A DNA stretch of 64,000 nt from Streptomyces rubiginosohelvolus (GTDB lineage: Bacteria; Actinomycetota; Actinomycetes; Streptomycetales; Streptomycetaceae): contig NZ_BMTW01000003.1 in the NCBI RefSeq assembly GCF_014649875.1, positions 434,001 through 498,000 on the forward strand, given 5' to 3'. Below, piece after piece: positions 25,656 through 33,620 of this stretch. The stretch's first letter is position 1. Every line of letters starts with the position of its first letter. The position numbers were made by a program, and so were the translations under genes. The notes under the pieces are model-generated. The model had not been told where the DNA came from, ran no database searches, and saw nothing but the letters and a program-made list of their open reading frames with translations.

Positions 25656-26058
25656 TCGCGTCACTGGCCGCCATGGCCGCGCACGCCTCCTTGTCCGTCA
25701 CGCCCGACTCCGTCGTCAGCCCGATCAGCGCGTCCAGCCGGTCTCGGGCGGCCAGGAGGGCGGCGGCGGCCTCGTCGATGCGGGTGCGTTCGCGGTGCAG
25801 GTCGGGGAGCATGCTGGAGCAGGCCGGCTCCAGGATGCGGCCCTCGTCGACCATGCAGGGCAGCAGTTCGGCGATGACGGCCGTGTTGAGTCCGGCGGCC
25901 AGCAGCATGCGGATGCCCCGTACCGTGACGACGTCCGGCTCCTCGTACTCGCGGTAGCCGCTCGGGCGGCGGGTGGGCCGTAGCAGGCCCTGCTCCTCGT
26001 AGTAGCGCAGCGACCGCTGGCTGACGCCCGTCCGGCGGGAGAACTCCCCCATGCGCAT
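25642..26058 (-). CDS. MerR-family regulator
   Basis: A 138-residue regulator. The winged helix starts MRMGEFSRRTGVSQRSLRYY and continues GLLRPTRRPSGYREY; a dimerisation coiled coil lies at about 80-115. Two cysteines near 68 and 80 are not in a known metal-sensor pattern, so the effector is likely a small molecule. It is divergent from the imine-reductase-like gene with 59 bases between starts, and the shared region holds an 18-bp palindrome in a MerR-style spacer. A second in-frame ATG at 26052 is an alternative start. Confidence 0.92.
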   Translation of the reverse strand: MRMGEFSRRTGVSQRSLRYYEEQGLLRPTRRPSGYREYEEPDVVTVRGIRMLLAAGLNTAVIAELLPCMVDEGRILEPACSSMLPDLHRERTRIDEAAAALLAARDRLDALIGLTTESGVTDKEACAAMAASDAITRA

Positions 26059-26078
26059 ATGACGACCACCACATTCGG

Positions 26079-26110
26079 TTGACTCTCACACCGGTGTGAG
26101 ACACCAGCCT
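26079..26110 (+). promoter_or_regulatory. MerR-type promoter and operator of the imine-reductase-like gene
   Basis: The -35 is TTGACT (26079-26084) and the -10 is CAGCCT (26105-26110), with a 20-base spacer. The palindrome TCTCACACC-GGTGTGAGA (26084-26101) fills the spacer. Long spacers with the operator between the boxes are the hallmark of MerR-activated promoters. Transcription should start at about 26117-26118, on the start codon. Confidence 0.7.
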
Positions 26111-26117
26111 ATGCCGC

Positions 26118-27023
26118 ATGACACAGCAGCCTTCAACACCTGCGCAGAACAGCCCCGTTACCGTCGTCGGCCTCGGTCCCATGGGGCTCGCCCTTGCCGC
26201 GGCACTCATGGAGAAGGGACATCCCACCACCGTCTGGAACCGCACTCCCGAGAAGGCCCGCGATCTCGTCGCCCGGGGCGCCCTGCTCGCGCCGTCCGTC
26301 GCCGACGCCGTGGCCGCCAGTCCTCTTACTCTCGTCTGTCTCAAGGACTACGCGGCGCTCTACGAGGCCCTCGGGCCGGTCGGCGGCCCGTCGGCGGGCC
26401 GGGCCCTGGTCAACCTCAACTCCGGGACGCCGAAAGAAGCGCACGCGGCCGCCTCCTGGGCGGCCGAGCGGGGAGTCGCCTATCTGGACGGCGCGATCAT
26501 GGTGCCGCCGCCGCTCGTCGGGGACCCCGGGTCCGTCTTCCTCTACAGCGGTCCGCGCGAGGTGTTCGACGCCCACCGGGACACGCTGGCGAGCCTGGGC
26601 GATTCCCAGCACCTCGGGTCCGACCCCGGTCTCGCCGTGCTCCACAACGCGGCGCTGCTCGGTCTGATGTACGCGACGATGAACGGGTTCCTGCACGCCA
26701 CCGCGCTGGTCGGGTCGGCGGGCGTACCCGCGGCGGAGTTCGCCGACCTCGCGGTGAACCGGTTCCTGCCCACCGTGGTGGACGCGACTCTCGTCGAGCA
26801 GGCGCCGAACCTCGACGCGGGCCACTATCCGGGCGACCTCGGCACCATGGAGATGAACCTGAACGCCCTGGAGCACATCGCCCGCACCTGTGAGGAGCAG
26901 GGCGTGCATGCCGGGCAGCCCCGGCTGATGCGCGACATCGCGGCGCGGGCCATCGCGGACGGCCACGGCGGGTCGAACTACCTCGCAGTGGTCGAGGTGT
27001 TCAGGAAGGCCGCCGCGCGGTAG
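26118..27023 (+). CDS. Imine-reductase-like NAD(P)H-dependent oxidoreductase
   Basis: A 301-residue beta-hydroxyacid-dehydrogenase-fold enzyme. The Rossmann motif GLGPMGLALAAALMEKGH is followed by the NADPH-type WNRTPEKA. The linker helix region AWLH-type text HNAALLGLMYATMNGF and YLDGAIMVPPPLVGDPGS match imine reductases as I know them. At the position where these enzymes carry Asp or Tyr there is Asn177. The C-terminal domain would complete a domain-swapped dimer. No ribosome site precedes ATG 26118, and the predicted transcript begins there, so it is probably leaderless. Activation by the divergent MerR is inferred. Confidence 0.88.
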   Translation: MTQQPSTPAQNSPVTVVGLGPMGLALAAALMEKGHPTTVWNRTPEKARDLVARGALLAPSVADAVAASPLTLVCLKDYAALYEALGPVGGPSAGRALVNLNSGTPKEAHAAASWAAERGVAYLDGAIMVPPPLVGDPGSVFLYSGPREVFDAHRDTLASLGDSQHLGSDPGLAVLHNAALLGLMYATMNGFLHATALVGSAGVPAAEFADLAVNRFLPTVVDATLVEQAPNLDAGHYPGDLGTMEMNLNALEHIARTCEEQGVHAGQPRLMRDIAARAIADGHGGSNYLAVVEVFRKAAAR

Positions 27024-27046
27024 CGACAGCGGCAGCCGTCGCAGCG

Positions 27047-27074
27047 CCTGGCGGGGCTCCCCCGTCCCGCCAGG
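27047..27074. terminator. Terminator between imine-reductase-like and XRE genes
   Basis: A 9-bp perfect stem (27047-27055 with 27066-27074) with a 10-base loop lies between the convergent genes. Confidence 0.6.
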
Positions 27075-27080
27075 TCTCGC

Positions 27081-27761
27081 TCATGACGACCCCGGCAGCC
27101 GGCTCCAGAAGTGGTCGACGATGTTCTCGATGTAGCGGCGGCCGTCCTCGCCGGATGCCGTGGTGCCGCCCGCCCGGCTCAGGGTGGCCGTCATCAGCGC
27201 CTGGTAGTCCTGTTGCATGGCCTGCAAGGGGGCCTTCAGGTCGCGGCGGTCCATGGAGACCAGCTTGGCGATGGCGCGGATGTGGGCCTGCCAGCGGGTG
27301 GAGACCGCCTCCGTGAGCAGGCGGGCCAGCTCCTCCTCCAGCCTCGTGATCGCGATGAAGTCGCGGGGAGGCAGGCGGAGGACCTCGCCGAGCTTGGCCG
27401 ACTGTCGTTTGTCGCCGGTCCAGTGACCGGCCTCCTCCATGGACAGGTACGCGTCGAGGGTCAGGCCCGTGGCGCGTGCGACGTCCTCGGCCGAGACGCC
27501 TCGCGCGATGCGGTGTTCCAGCAAGGTGCCGGGGTGGCCCATCAGTTCACTGGGCTGGCACCACAGCGCGCCCGCGAGGGCGGTCAGTTCGCCCGCGTCG
27601 GGCACGTGGGTGCCGCGCTCCCAGGCGATCACGTGCTCGGGGGTGATGTGCGTTGTACCGAAGGACGCGCGCATGCCGTAGGCGACATGACCGGGGGCCA
27701 TCCCGAGCTTCTCGCGCAAGGCGCGCGCTGCCCGCGCGTTGAAGGGGAGTGGTGGGTGCAC
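27081..27761 (-). CDS. XRE-family helix-turn-helix regulator with C-terminal helical domain
   Basis: A 226-residue protein. Residues 10-75 form an XRE-type domain (ITPEHVIAWERGTHVPDAGE is its third-helix region), and a second HTH-like segment lies at about 83-115. The rest is helical and rich in Arg, Leu and Gln. GTG 27761 has no ribosome site; a -10-like TACTCT ends six bases before it on the minus strand, so the transcript may be leaderless. The gene is divergent from the purine-type permease. Its target is unknown. Confidence 0.8.
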   Translation of the reverse strand: MHPPLPFNARAARALREKLGMAPGHVAYGMRASFGTTHITPEHVIAWERGTHVPDAGELTALAGALWCQPSELMGHPGTLLEHRIARGVSAEDVARATGLTLDAYLSMEEAGHWTGDKRQSAKLGEVLRLPPRDFIAITRLEEELARLLTEAVSTRWQAHIRAIAKLVSMDRRDLKAPLQAMQQDYQALMTATLSRAGGTTASGEDGRRYIENIVDHFWSRLPGSS

Positions 27762-27901
27762 ACACGGAGAGTAGGGGAGTTGTCACCGTCACTTCCATGC
27801 CCTCTGTCGGCTGCCTGCCGGTTTGGCGGCAAAGGTCGCCGTCGATTCCGTAGGAACGCACAGGAGCGAAAGGGCATCAACTGCACGCTCTACGCGGGTA
27901 G

Positions 27902-27929
27902 TTGCGATCGCCTGAGTGCCGCGTATGAT
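27902..27929 (+). promoter_or_regulatory. Housekeeping-type promoter of the NCS2 permease gene
   Basis: TTGCGA (27902-27907) and TATGAT (27924-27929) with a 16-base spacer fit an HrdB-type promoter. The predicted leader before the ATG at 28037 is about 100 bases. Confidence 0.65.
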
Positions 27930-28036
27930 CCGCTCGCAAGGTGCCGTATGTGCGTTCGCACAGTGCCTGTCACTCGCTGCGTGGAGTGTCGGCGCCCCCG
28001 TCCCCTCATTCATCCGCTTGCCCAGGAGACTCCGTC

Positions 28037-29488
28037 ATGCACGCCAGCCCGACCAGCCCACCGCCGCCCGACGGAAAGCCCGCAGGATCGGAGGGCGCCG
28101 TCGACCGGTTCTTCCGGATCAGCGAACGCGGCTCGTCCTACATACGGGAGATACGCGGTGGATTCGCCACGTTCTTCACGATGGCATACATCCTCGTGCT
28201 CAACCCGATCATCCTCGGCGGGGCCGAGGACAAGTTCGGTGAGACGCTGGACAGCGTGCAGTTGGTCACCGCCACCGCTCTGGTCGCCGCGGTGATGACG
28301 CTGATCATGGGTGTGGGCGGCAACCTGCCGCTGGCCCTGGCGGCGGGTCTGGGCATCAACGCCGTCGTGGCCTTCCAGATCGCGCCCCTGATGAGCTGGG
28401 AAGACGCGATGGGGCTCATCGTGCTTGAGGGCTTGCTGATCTGCGTTCTGGTGATGACCGGGTTGCGCGAGGCGATCATGCACGCCATCCCGCAGCCCCT
28501 GAAGCAGGCGATCAGTGTCGGCATCGGTCTGTTCATCGCCTTCATCGGCTTCGTGGACGCCGGGTTCGTCACCCGGATCCCCGATGCCGCGAACTCCACC
28601 GTGCCCGTCCAGCTCGGCACCGGCACGCTCACCGGCTGGCCGATGCTCGTCTTCTGCCTCGGCGTGCTCCTGACGATCGTGCTGGTCGCCCGGAAGGTGA
28701 AGGGCGCCATCCTCATCAGCATCGTCCTGATGACCGTCGTCGCCATCGTCATCAACGAGATCGCCGACATCAAGGCCTGGGGCCTGACGTCGCCCTCGAT
28801 CCCCGGCAACCCCGTCGCCGCACCCGACTTCGGGCTGCTGGGGCAGTTCGACCTGTTCGGGTCGTTCGGTCAGGTCAGCGTGCTGACGGTCGTCCTGCTC
28901 ATCTTCACCCTGATCCTGTCCGACTTCTTCGACACGATGGGCACCGTCGTGGGTGTCACGGCCGAGGCCGGTCTCCTCGACGAGCGGGGCCAGGTGCCCG
29001 GTCTCGGCCGCGTCCTGCTCATCGACGGTGCTGCCGCCGTCGCCGGTGGCGCCGCGTCCTCGTCGTCGGCCACCACCTACATCGAGTCCGCTGCGGGTGT
29101 CGGTGAGGGAGCCCGCACCGGCTTCGCGAACCTGGTCACCGGCGGGCTGTTCGCGCTCGCCCTCTTCCTCACGCCCGTGCTGACCATCGTGCCGATGCAG
29201 GCGGCGGCACCCGCCCTCGTCGTGGTCGGGTTCCTGATGATGACCCAGGTCAAGCACATCGACTGGGACCGCTACGACGTCGCCATCCCGGCATTCCTCA
29301 CGATCGTCGTCATGCCGTTCACCTACTCCATCACCAACGGCATCGGCGCCGGCTTCGTCGCCTACGTGGTCATCAAGGCGTGCCTGGGCAAGGCGCGCGA
29401 GGTCCACTGGCTGCTGTGGGGCACAGCGGCGCTCTTCCTCGTGTACTTCCTCATCGACCCGCTGGAGCAGGTGCTGGGAATCAAGTAG
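28037..29488 (+). CDS. NCS2-family purine permease, AzgA type
   Basis: A 483-residue membrane transporter of the xanthine/uracil/vitamin C permease superfamily. Landmarks of the AzgA (guanine/hypoxanthine) branch are IREIRGGFATFFTMAYILVL, PLALAAGLGINAVVAFQIAP, LSDFFDTMGTVVGV and SSSSATTYIESAAGVGEGAR. About 12-14 hydrophobic segments. ATG 28037 has AGGAGA seven bases upstream; earlier frames are non-coding. The mRNA ends at a strong hairpin (29509-29540). Confidence 0.93.
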   Translation: MHASPTSPPPPDGKPAGSEGAVDRFFRISERGSSYIREIRGGFATFFTMAYILVLNPIILGGAEDKFGETLDSVQLVTATALVAAVMTLIMGVGGNLPLALAAGLGINAVVAFQIAPLMSWEDAMGLIVLEGLLICVLVMTGLREAIMHAIPQPLKQAISVGIGLFIAFIGFVDAGFVTRIPDAANSTVPVQLGTGTLTGWPMLVFCLGVLLTIVLVARKVKGAILISIVLMTVVAIVINEIADIKAWGLTSPSIPGNPVAAPDFGLLGQFDLFGSFGQVSVLTVVLLIFTLILSDFFDTMGTVVGVTAEAGLLDERGQVPGLGRVLLIDGAAAVAGGAASSSSATTYIESAAGVGEGARTGFANLVTGGLFALALFLTPVLTIVPMQAAAPALVVVGFLMMTQVKHIDWDRYDVAIPAFLTIVVMPFTYSITNGIGAGFVAYVVIKACLGKAREVHWLLWGTAALFLVYFLIDPLEQVLGIK

Positions 29489-29508
29489 GGGAAGCCGGGG
29501 CGGATCAG

Positions 29509-29540
29509 CGGGTCCCGGGGTCGGTCGACCCCGGGACCCG
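29509..29540. terminator. Bidirectional terminator
   Basis: A perfect 14-bp stem (29509-29522 with 29527-29540) with a four-base loop lies between the permease and the convergent VOC gene. Confidence 0.85.
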
Positions 29541-29557
29541 AGGCCTTCGGGAGCCGG

Positions 29558-29905
29558 TCAGTGGCTGCCCGCGTCCGCCAGGCAGAACTCGTTGCCCTCC
29601 GGGTCCTTCAGGACCGTCCAGGTCATCCCCTGCATCGACTGCTCGCCGACGACGGTCGCGCCCAGCTTCTCCAGGCGCTCCACGTCGGCCGAACGGTCGG
29701 GCGAGGCGAAGTCGATGTGCACCCGGTTCTTGCCGGGCTTGGGCTCGGGCACCCGCTGGAAGCCGAGGACCAGCGGGGTGGCCGCGAGGACGACGAACGC
29801 CTCGTAGTCCTGGGTGTCCTCGACGCCCAGCGCCTCGGCCCACCAGGCGGCCAGCGTCTGGGGGTCGGCGCAGTCGATCGTGATCATCTCCGGTGAGATT
29901 CGCAT
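29558..29905 (-). CDS. VOC/glyoxalase-superfamily protein
   Basis: A 115-residue single VOC unit starting MRISPEMITIDCADPQTLAA. The strand pattern includes LGFQRVPEPKPGKNRVHIDF and a C-terminal LKDPEGNEFCLAD. The His in VHIDF and the Glu in GNEFCL could bind metal. Members range from glyoxalases to resistance proteins; this one resembles generic actinobacterial VOC proteins of unknown role. GAGGGG lies just before ATG 29905; the longer frame to 29959 is less likely. It precedes no partner gene. Confidence 0.85.
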   Translation of the reverse strand: MRISPEMITIDCADPQTLAAWWAEALGVEDTQDYEAFVVLAATPLVLGFQRVPEPKPGKNRVHIDFASPDRSADVERLEKLGATVVGEQSMQGMTWTVLKDPEGNEFCLADAGSH

Positions 29906-29975
29906 GCCCCTCACCGTACGGCGCACCACTGACACCGCCCCTCGCCTCGCCTCGCCCACGGGTTCACCGCCCGCG

Positions 29976-30626
29976 TCAGTCGAAGACCGGCCCCTGCGTC
30001 CGGGTCCGCTTGATCTCGTAGAAGCCGGGGATGGACGCGACCAGCAGCGTGCCGTCCCAGAGCTTCGCCGCCTCCTCGCCCTTGGGGGCCGGGGTGACGA
30101 CCGGGCCGAAGAAGGCGACCTGCTCGCCGTCCGCGCCGGGGACCGCGATGACCGGAGTGCCGACCTCCTGGCCGACCTTGTCGATGCCCTCCTGGTGGGA
30201 GGCGCGCAGCTCGGTGTCGTACGTGTCCTTGTCGGCGTACTCCGCGAGGTCCTCGGGCAGGCCGACGTCCTTCAGGGCTGCGGCCACGGCCTCGCGCGTG
30301 GGGCCTTCGCCGTTGTTGTGGAAGCGGGTGCCCAGCGCGGTGTAGAGGGGGCCGACGACGTCGTCACCGTGGAGCTGCTGGGCGGCGATGACGACCCGGA
30401 CCGGGCCCCAAGCCTGGTTCTCCAGCATGTCCCGGTACTCCTCGGGCAGCTCGTCCAGCTTGTCCTCGTTGAGGACGGCGAGGCTCATCACGTGCCAGCG
30501 GACCTCGACGTCGCGGACCTTCTCCACCTCCAGCATCCAGCGCGAGGTCATCCACGCCCAGGGGCAGAGCGGGTCGAACCAGAAGTCGACCGGGGTCTTG
30601 CCGTTCGCCGGGGTGTTCTCGGACAT
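29976..30626 (-). CDS. Mycothiol-dependent DsbA-like reductase (Rv2466c/Mrx2 type) with CPWA site
   Basis: A 216-residue thioredoxin-fold protein with a DsbA helical insert. It matches mycobacterial Rv2466c, a mycothiol-dependent nitroreductase, along its length: FWFDPLCPWAWMTSRWMLEV, WHVMSLAVLNEDKLDELPEE, AWGPVRVVIAA, VGTPVIAV, and the terminal FYEIKRTRTQGPVFD. The mycobacterial protein has CPWC; here the second Cys is Ala (Cys21, Ala24), so only a monothiol mechanism with mycothiol is possible. ATG 30626 has AGAGGAG five bases upstream. It is divergent from pepN1, as in mycobacteria. Confidence 0.9.
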   Translation of the reverse strand: MSENTPANGKTPVDFWFDPLCPWAWMTSRWMLEVEKVRDVEVRWHVMSLAVLNEDKLDELPEEYRDMLENQAWGPVRVVIAAQQLHGDDVVGPLYTALGTRFHNNGEGPTREAVAAALKDVGLPEDLAEYADKDTYDTELRASHQEGIDKVGQEVGTPVIAVPGADGEQVAFFGPVVTPAPKGEEAAKLWDGTLLVASIPGFYEIKRTRTQGPVFD

Positions 30627-30804
30627 GTCTCTCCTCTGAAGGGGCGTGTTCCACAGCAGGGTGTGACGCACGGAGGGCACGTTCACCTTCGAACGAGAAC
30701 GCCTCCCGGGGACGACCCATTCCCTGCCTGCCGACGCGCGAGGACGCATGCAAGGATCAATGGGTTCGAACACGACACAAGACGCGCGTCACGAAGGAGT
30801 GCCC

Positions 30805-33396
30805 GTGCCCGGTGAAAACCTGTCCCGCGACGAGGCCCAGAAGAGGGCCGAGCTGCTGACCGTCGACGGATACGAGGTCGCCCTCGACCTGCGGTCCGCC
30901 GTCGGGGAGCCCGAGGGGGCCGGCGGGGACGGCGGTCCGCTGACGTTCCGGTCGCTCACCACGATCCGGTTCCGCTCGGCCCGGGCCGGCGCCTCGACCT
31001 TCGCCGACCTGGTCGCGCCGGGTGTGGACGCCGTGACGCTGAACGGGAAGGCCCTGGACCCGGCGGTCGTGTTCGACGGGGCCCGGGTGGCCCTGGACGG
31101 GCTCCTGGAGGGCGAGAACGTCCTCGTGGTCGACGCCCGCTGCGCGTACAGCCGGACCGGCGAGGGCATGCACCGCTTCGTCGACCCGGAGGACGGCGAG
31201 GTCTACCTCTACACGCAGTACGAGCCGGCCGACGCCCGCCGCGTCTTCGCCAACTTCGAACAGCCCGACCTGAAGGCCCCCTACCGCTTCCAGGTCACCG
31301 CCCCCGAGGGCTGGCGGGTCTGGTCCAACGGGGCCGAGGAGTCGCGGGAGGGCGGGGTGTGGCGGTTCGCCGAGACCAAGCCCATCTCCACCTACATCAC
31401 CGCCGTCGTCGCCGGCCCGTACCACTACGTGAGCGACCACTACAGCTGTACGTTCGCCGACGGCACCACGCTGGACATCCCGCTCGGCGCGATGTGCCGC
31501 AAGGGGCTCGCCAAGCACTTCGACGCGGACGACGTCTTCCTGATCACCAAGCAGGGCCTGGACTTCTTCCACGACCACTTCGACTACCCGTACCCCTTCG
31601 GCAAGTACGACCAGGCGTTCGTGCCCGAGTACAACCTCGGGGCCATGGAGAACCCGGGCATGGTCACCTTCCGCGAGGAGTACATCTACCGCGGCAAGGT
31701 CACGTCGGCGGCCTACGAGCGGCGGGCCAACGTCATCCTGCACGAGATGGCGCACATGTGGTTCGGCGACCTGGTCACCATGGAGTGGTGGGACGACCTG
31801 TGGCTGAAGGAGTCCTTCGCGGACTTCATGGGCTCCTTCTCGATGGTCGAGGCGACCCGCTTCACCAACGGCTGGATCACCTTCGCCAACAACCGCAAGG
31901 CCTGGGCCTACCGCGCCGACCAGCTGCCCTCCACGCACCCCATCACGGCCGACATCCGTGACCTGGAGGACGCCAAGCTGAACTTCGACGGGATCACGTA
32001 CGCCAAGGGCGCCTCCGTGCTCAAGCAGCTCGTGGCGTACGTGGGGCGGGACGCGTTCCTGGAGGGCGCGCGGCGCTACTTCAAGAGCCACGCGTACGGC
32101 AACACCCGCCTCGGGGACCTGTTGTCCGTGCTCGCCGAGACCTCCGGGCGGGACATGACCGCCTGGTCGCGCTCCTGGCTCCAGACGGCGGGCGTCAACG
32201 TGCTCACCCCGGTGCCCGCGTACGACGCGGCGGGCGTCCTCACCGAGCTGGCCGTCGTCCAGGAGGCCGCCGCCTCGCACCCCGAGCTGCGCCCGCACCG
32301 CGTCGCGGTCGGCCTGTACCGGCGTACGCCCGAGGGCGAGCTGACGCGGTACGCGCGCGCCGAGGTGGACGTGGCCGGCGAGCGGACCGTGGTGGAGGCG
32401 CTGGCCGGTTCCGAGCGGCCCGATCTGATCCTGGTCAACGACGACGACCTCACGTACTGCAAGGTCCGCTTCGACGAGGGCTCGCTGGCCACGCTCCGCG
32501 AGCACCTGGGCGAGATCACCGACCCGCTGGCCCGTGCCCTGTGCTGGTCGGCGCTGTGGGGCCTGACCCGGGACGCCGTTCTCCCGGCCCGTGACTTCGT
32601 CGCGCTGGTGCTGGCGCACGCCGGGCGCGAGAGCGACATCGGCGTGCTCCAGATGCTGCACGCCTGGGCGCAGTCCGCGCTGGTCAACTACGCGGCTCCC
32701 GACTGGCGCGAGGAGGGCGGCCGGGCGCTGGCCGAGGGTGCGCTGCGCGAGCTGCGGGCCGCCGAGCCGGGCAGCCAGCACCAGCTGGCCTGGGCCCGCT
32801 TCTTCGCCGCGGTCGCCTCGTCCGAGGACGACTTCCGGCTGCTGGGCGGGCTGCTGGACGGCACGGCCCGCATCGACGGTCTCGACGTCGAGCAGGAGCT
32901 GCGCTGGGCCTTCCTCTCCCCGCTGGCCTCGCACGGGGCGGCGAACGAGGCGGCGATCGACGCCGAACTGGCCCGCGACGACACGGCGTCCGGCAAGCGT
33001 CACCACGTACGGTGCCTGGCCTCGCGGCCGTCGGAGGCGGTGAAGGCGCAGGCGTGGGCGGCGGTCGTGGAGTCGGACAAGCTGTCCAACGCGCTGGTCG
33101 AGGCGACCATCGCGGGCTTCGAGCAGTCCTCGCAGCGGGAGCTGCTCGCCCCGTACGCCAAGCGCTACTTCGAGGTGATCGAGCGGATCTGGGCGGAGCG
33201 GTCCATCCAGATCGGCATGCATGTGGTGCGGGGGATGTTCCCCGGTCTGCAGGACAGCCCCGCGACCCTCGCGGCGACCGACGCCTGGCTCGCCGAGCAC
33301 GAGGACGCGGCCCCGGCGCTGCGGCGGCTGGTGCTGGAGTCCCGCGACGATCTCGCGCGGGCGCTGCGCGGGCAGGAGTGCGACCGGGCGGCCTGA
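30805..33396 (+). CDS. pepN: Aminopeptidase N, M1 family (paralogue 1)
   Basis: An 863-residue cytoplasmic zinc aminopeptidase that removes N-terminal residues from peptides. The exopeptidase motif GAMEN lies at 279-283, and the zinc site comprises His313, His317 and Glu336 with Glu314 as the base (HEMAH...KE). Where most M1 enzymes have NExFA, this copy has KESFADF. The start GTG 30805 gives VPGENLSRDEAQKRAELL, aligned with the second copy, and AAGGAG lies five bases upstream. The C-terminal ERAP-like helical domain is complete. It is divergent from the mycothiol reductase gene, matching the mycobacterial Rv2466c-Rv2467 pair. Confidence 0.94.
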   Translation: MPGENLSRDEAQKRAELLTVDGYEVALDLRSAVGEPEGAGGDGGPLTFRSLTTIRFRSARAGASTFADLVAPGVDAVTLNGKALDPAVVFDGARVALDGLLEGENVLVVDARCAYSRTGEGMHRFVDPEDGEVYLYTQYEPADARRVFANFEQPDLKAPYRFQVTAPEGWRVWSNGAEESREGGVWRFAETKPISTYITAVVAGPYHYVSDHYSCTFADGTTLDIPLGAMCRKGLAKHFDADDVFLITKQGLDFFHDHFDYPYPFGKYDQAFVPEYNLGAMENPGMVTFREEYIYRGKVTSAAYERRANVILHEMAHMWFGDLVTMEWWDDLWLKESFADFMGSFSMVEATRFTNGWITFANNRKAWAYRADQLPSTHPITADIRDLEDAKLNFDGITYAKGASVLKQLVAYVGRDAFLEGARRYFKSHAYGNTRLGDLLSVLAETSGRDMTAWSRSWLQTAGVNVLTPVPAYDAAGVLTELAVVQEAAASHPELRPHRVAVGLYRRTPEGELTRYARAEVDVAGERTVVEALAGSERPDLILVNDDDLTYCKVRFDEGSLATLREHLGEITDPLARALCWSALWGLTRDAVLPARDFVALVLAHAGRESDIGVLQMLHAWAQSALVNYAAPDWREEGGRALAEGALRELRAAEPGSQHQLAWARFFAAVASSEDDFRLLGGLLDGTARIDGLDVEQELRWAFLSPLASHGAANEAAIDAELARDDTASGKRHHVRCLASRPSEAVKAQAWAAVVESDKLSNALVEATIAGFEQSSQRELLAPYAKRYFEVIERIWAERSIQIGMHVVRGMFPGLQDSPATLAATDAWLAEHEDAAPALRRLVLESRDDLARALRGQECDRAA

Positions 33397-33620
33397 GTTA
33401 CGGGCGCGTGCGGGAGTGAGAGAGGGGCGCTCGGGTACGGCGTGCGCGCGGCGTGAAAGTGGCGCTCGTACATCTGCCCGGGACGCCCCTCCCCCAATTC
33501 CCGGCGCGACGGCCCATTTCGGTTGTCGAACGTCCGTACTTTAGGACGGCGTTGTCCGGGAATGTCGACGGGCGTGTAACAGGGGTTAGGGCCCCCTCCG
33601 CGGGCGGGAAACCCCGGGAC

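Noticed and set aside
30757..33300. Long antisense frame over pepN1 (and a similar one at 40245-42647 over pepN2)
   Set aside because: Both are low-complexity shadows of intact M1 aminopeptidase genes and have no recognisable domains.
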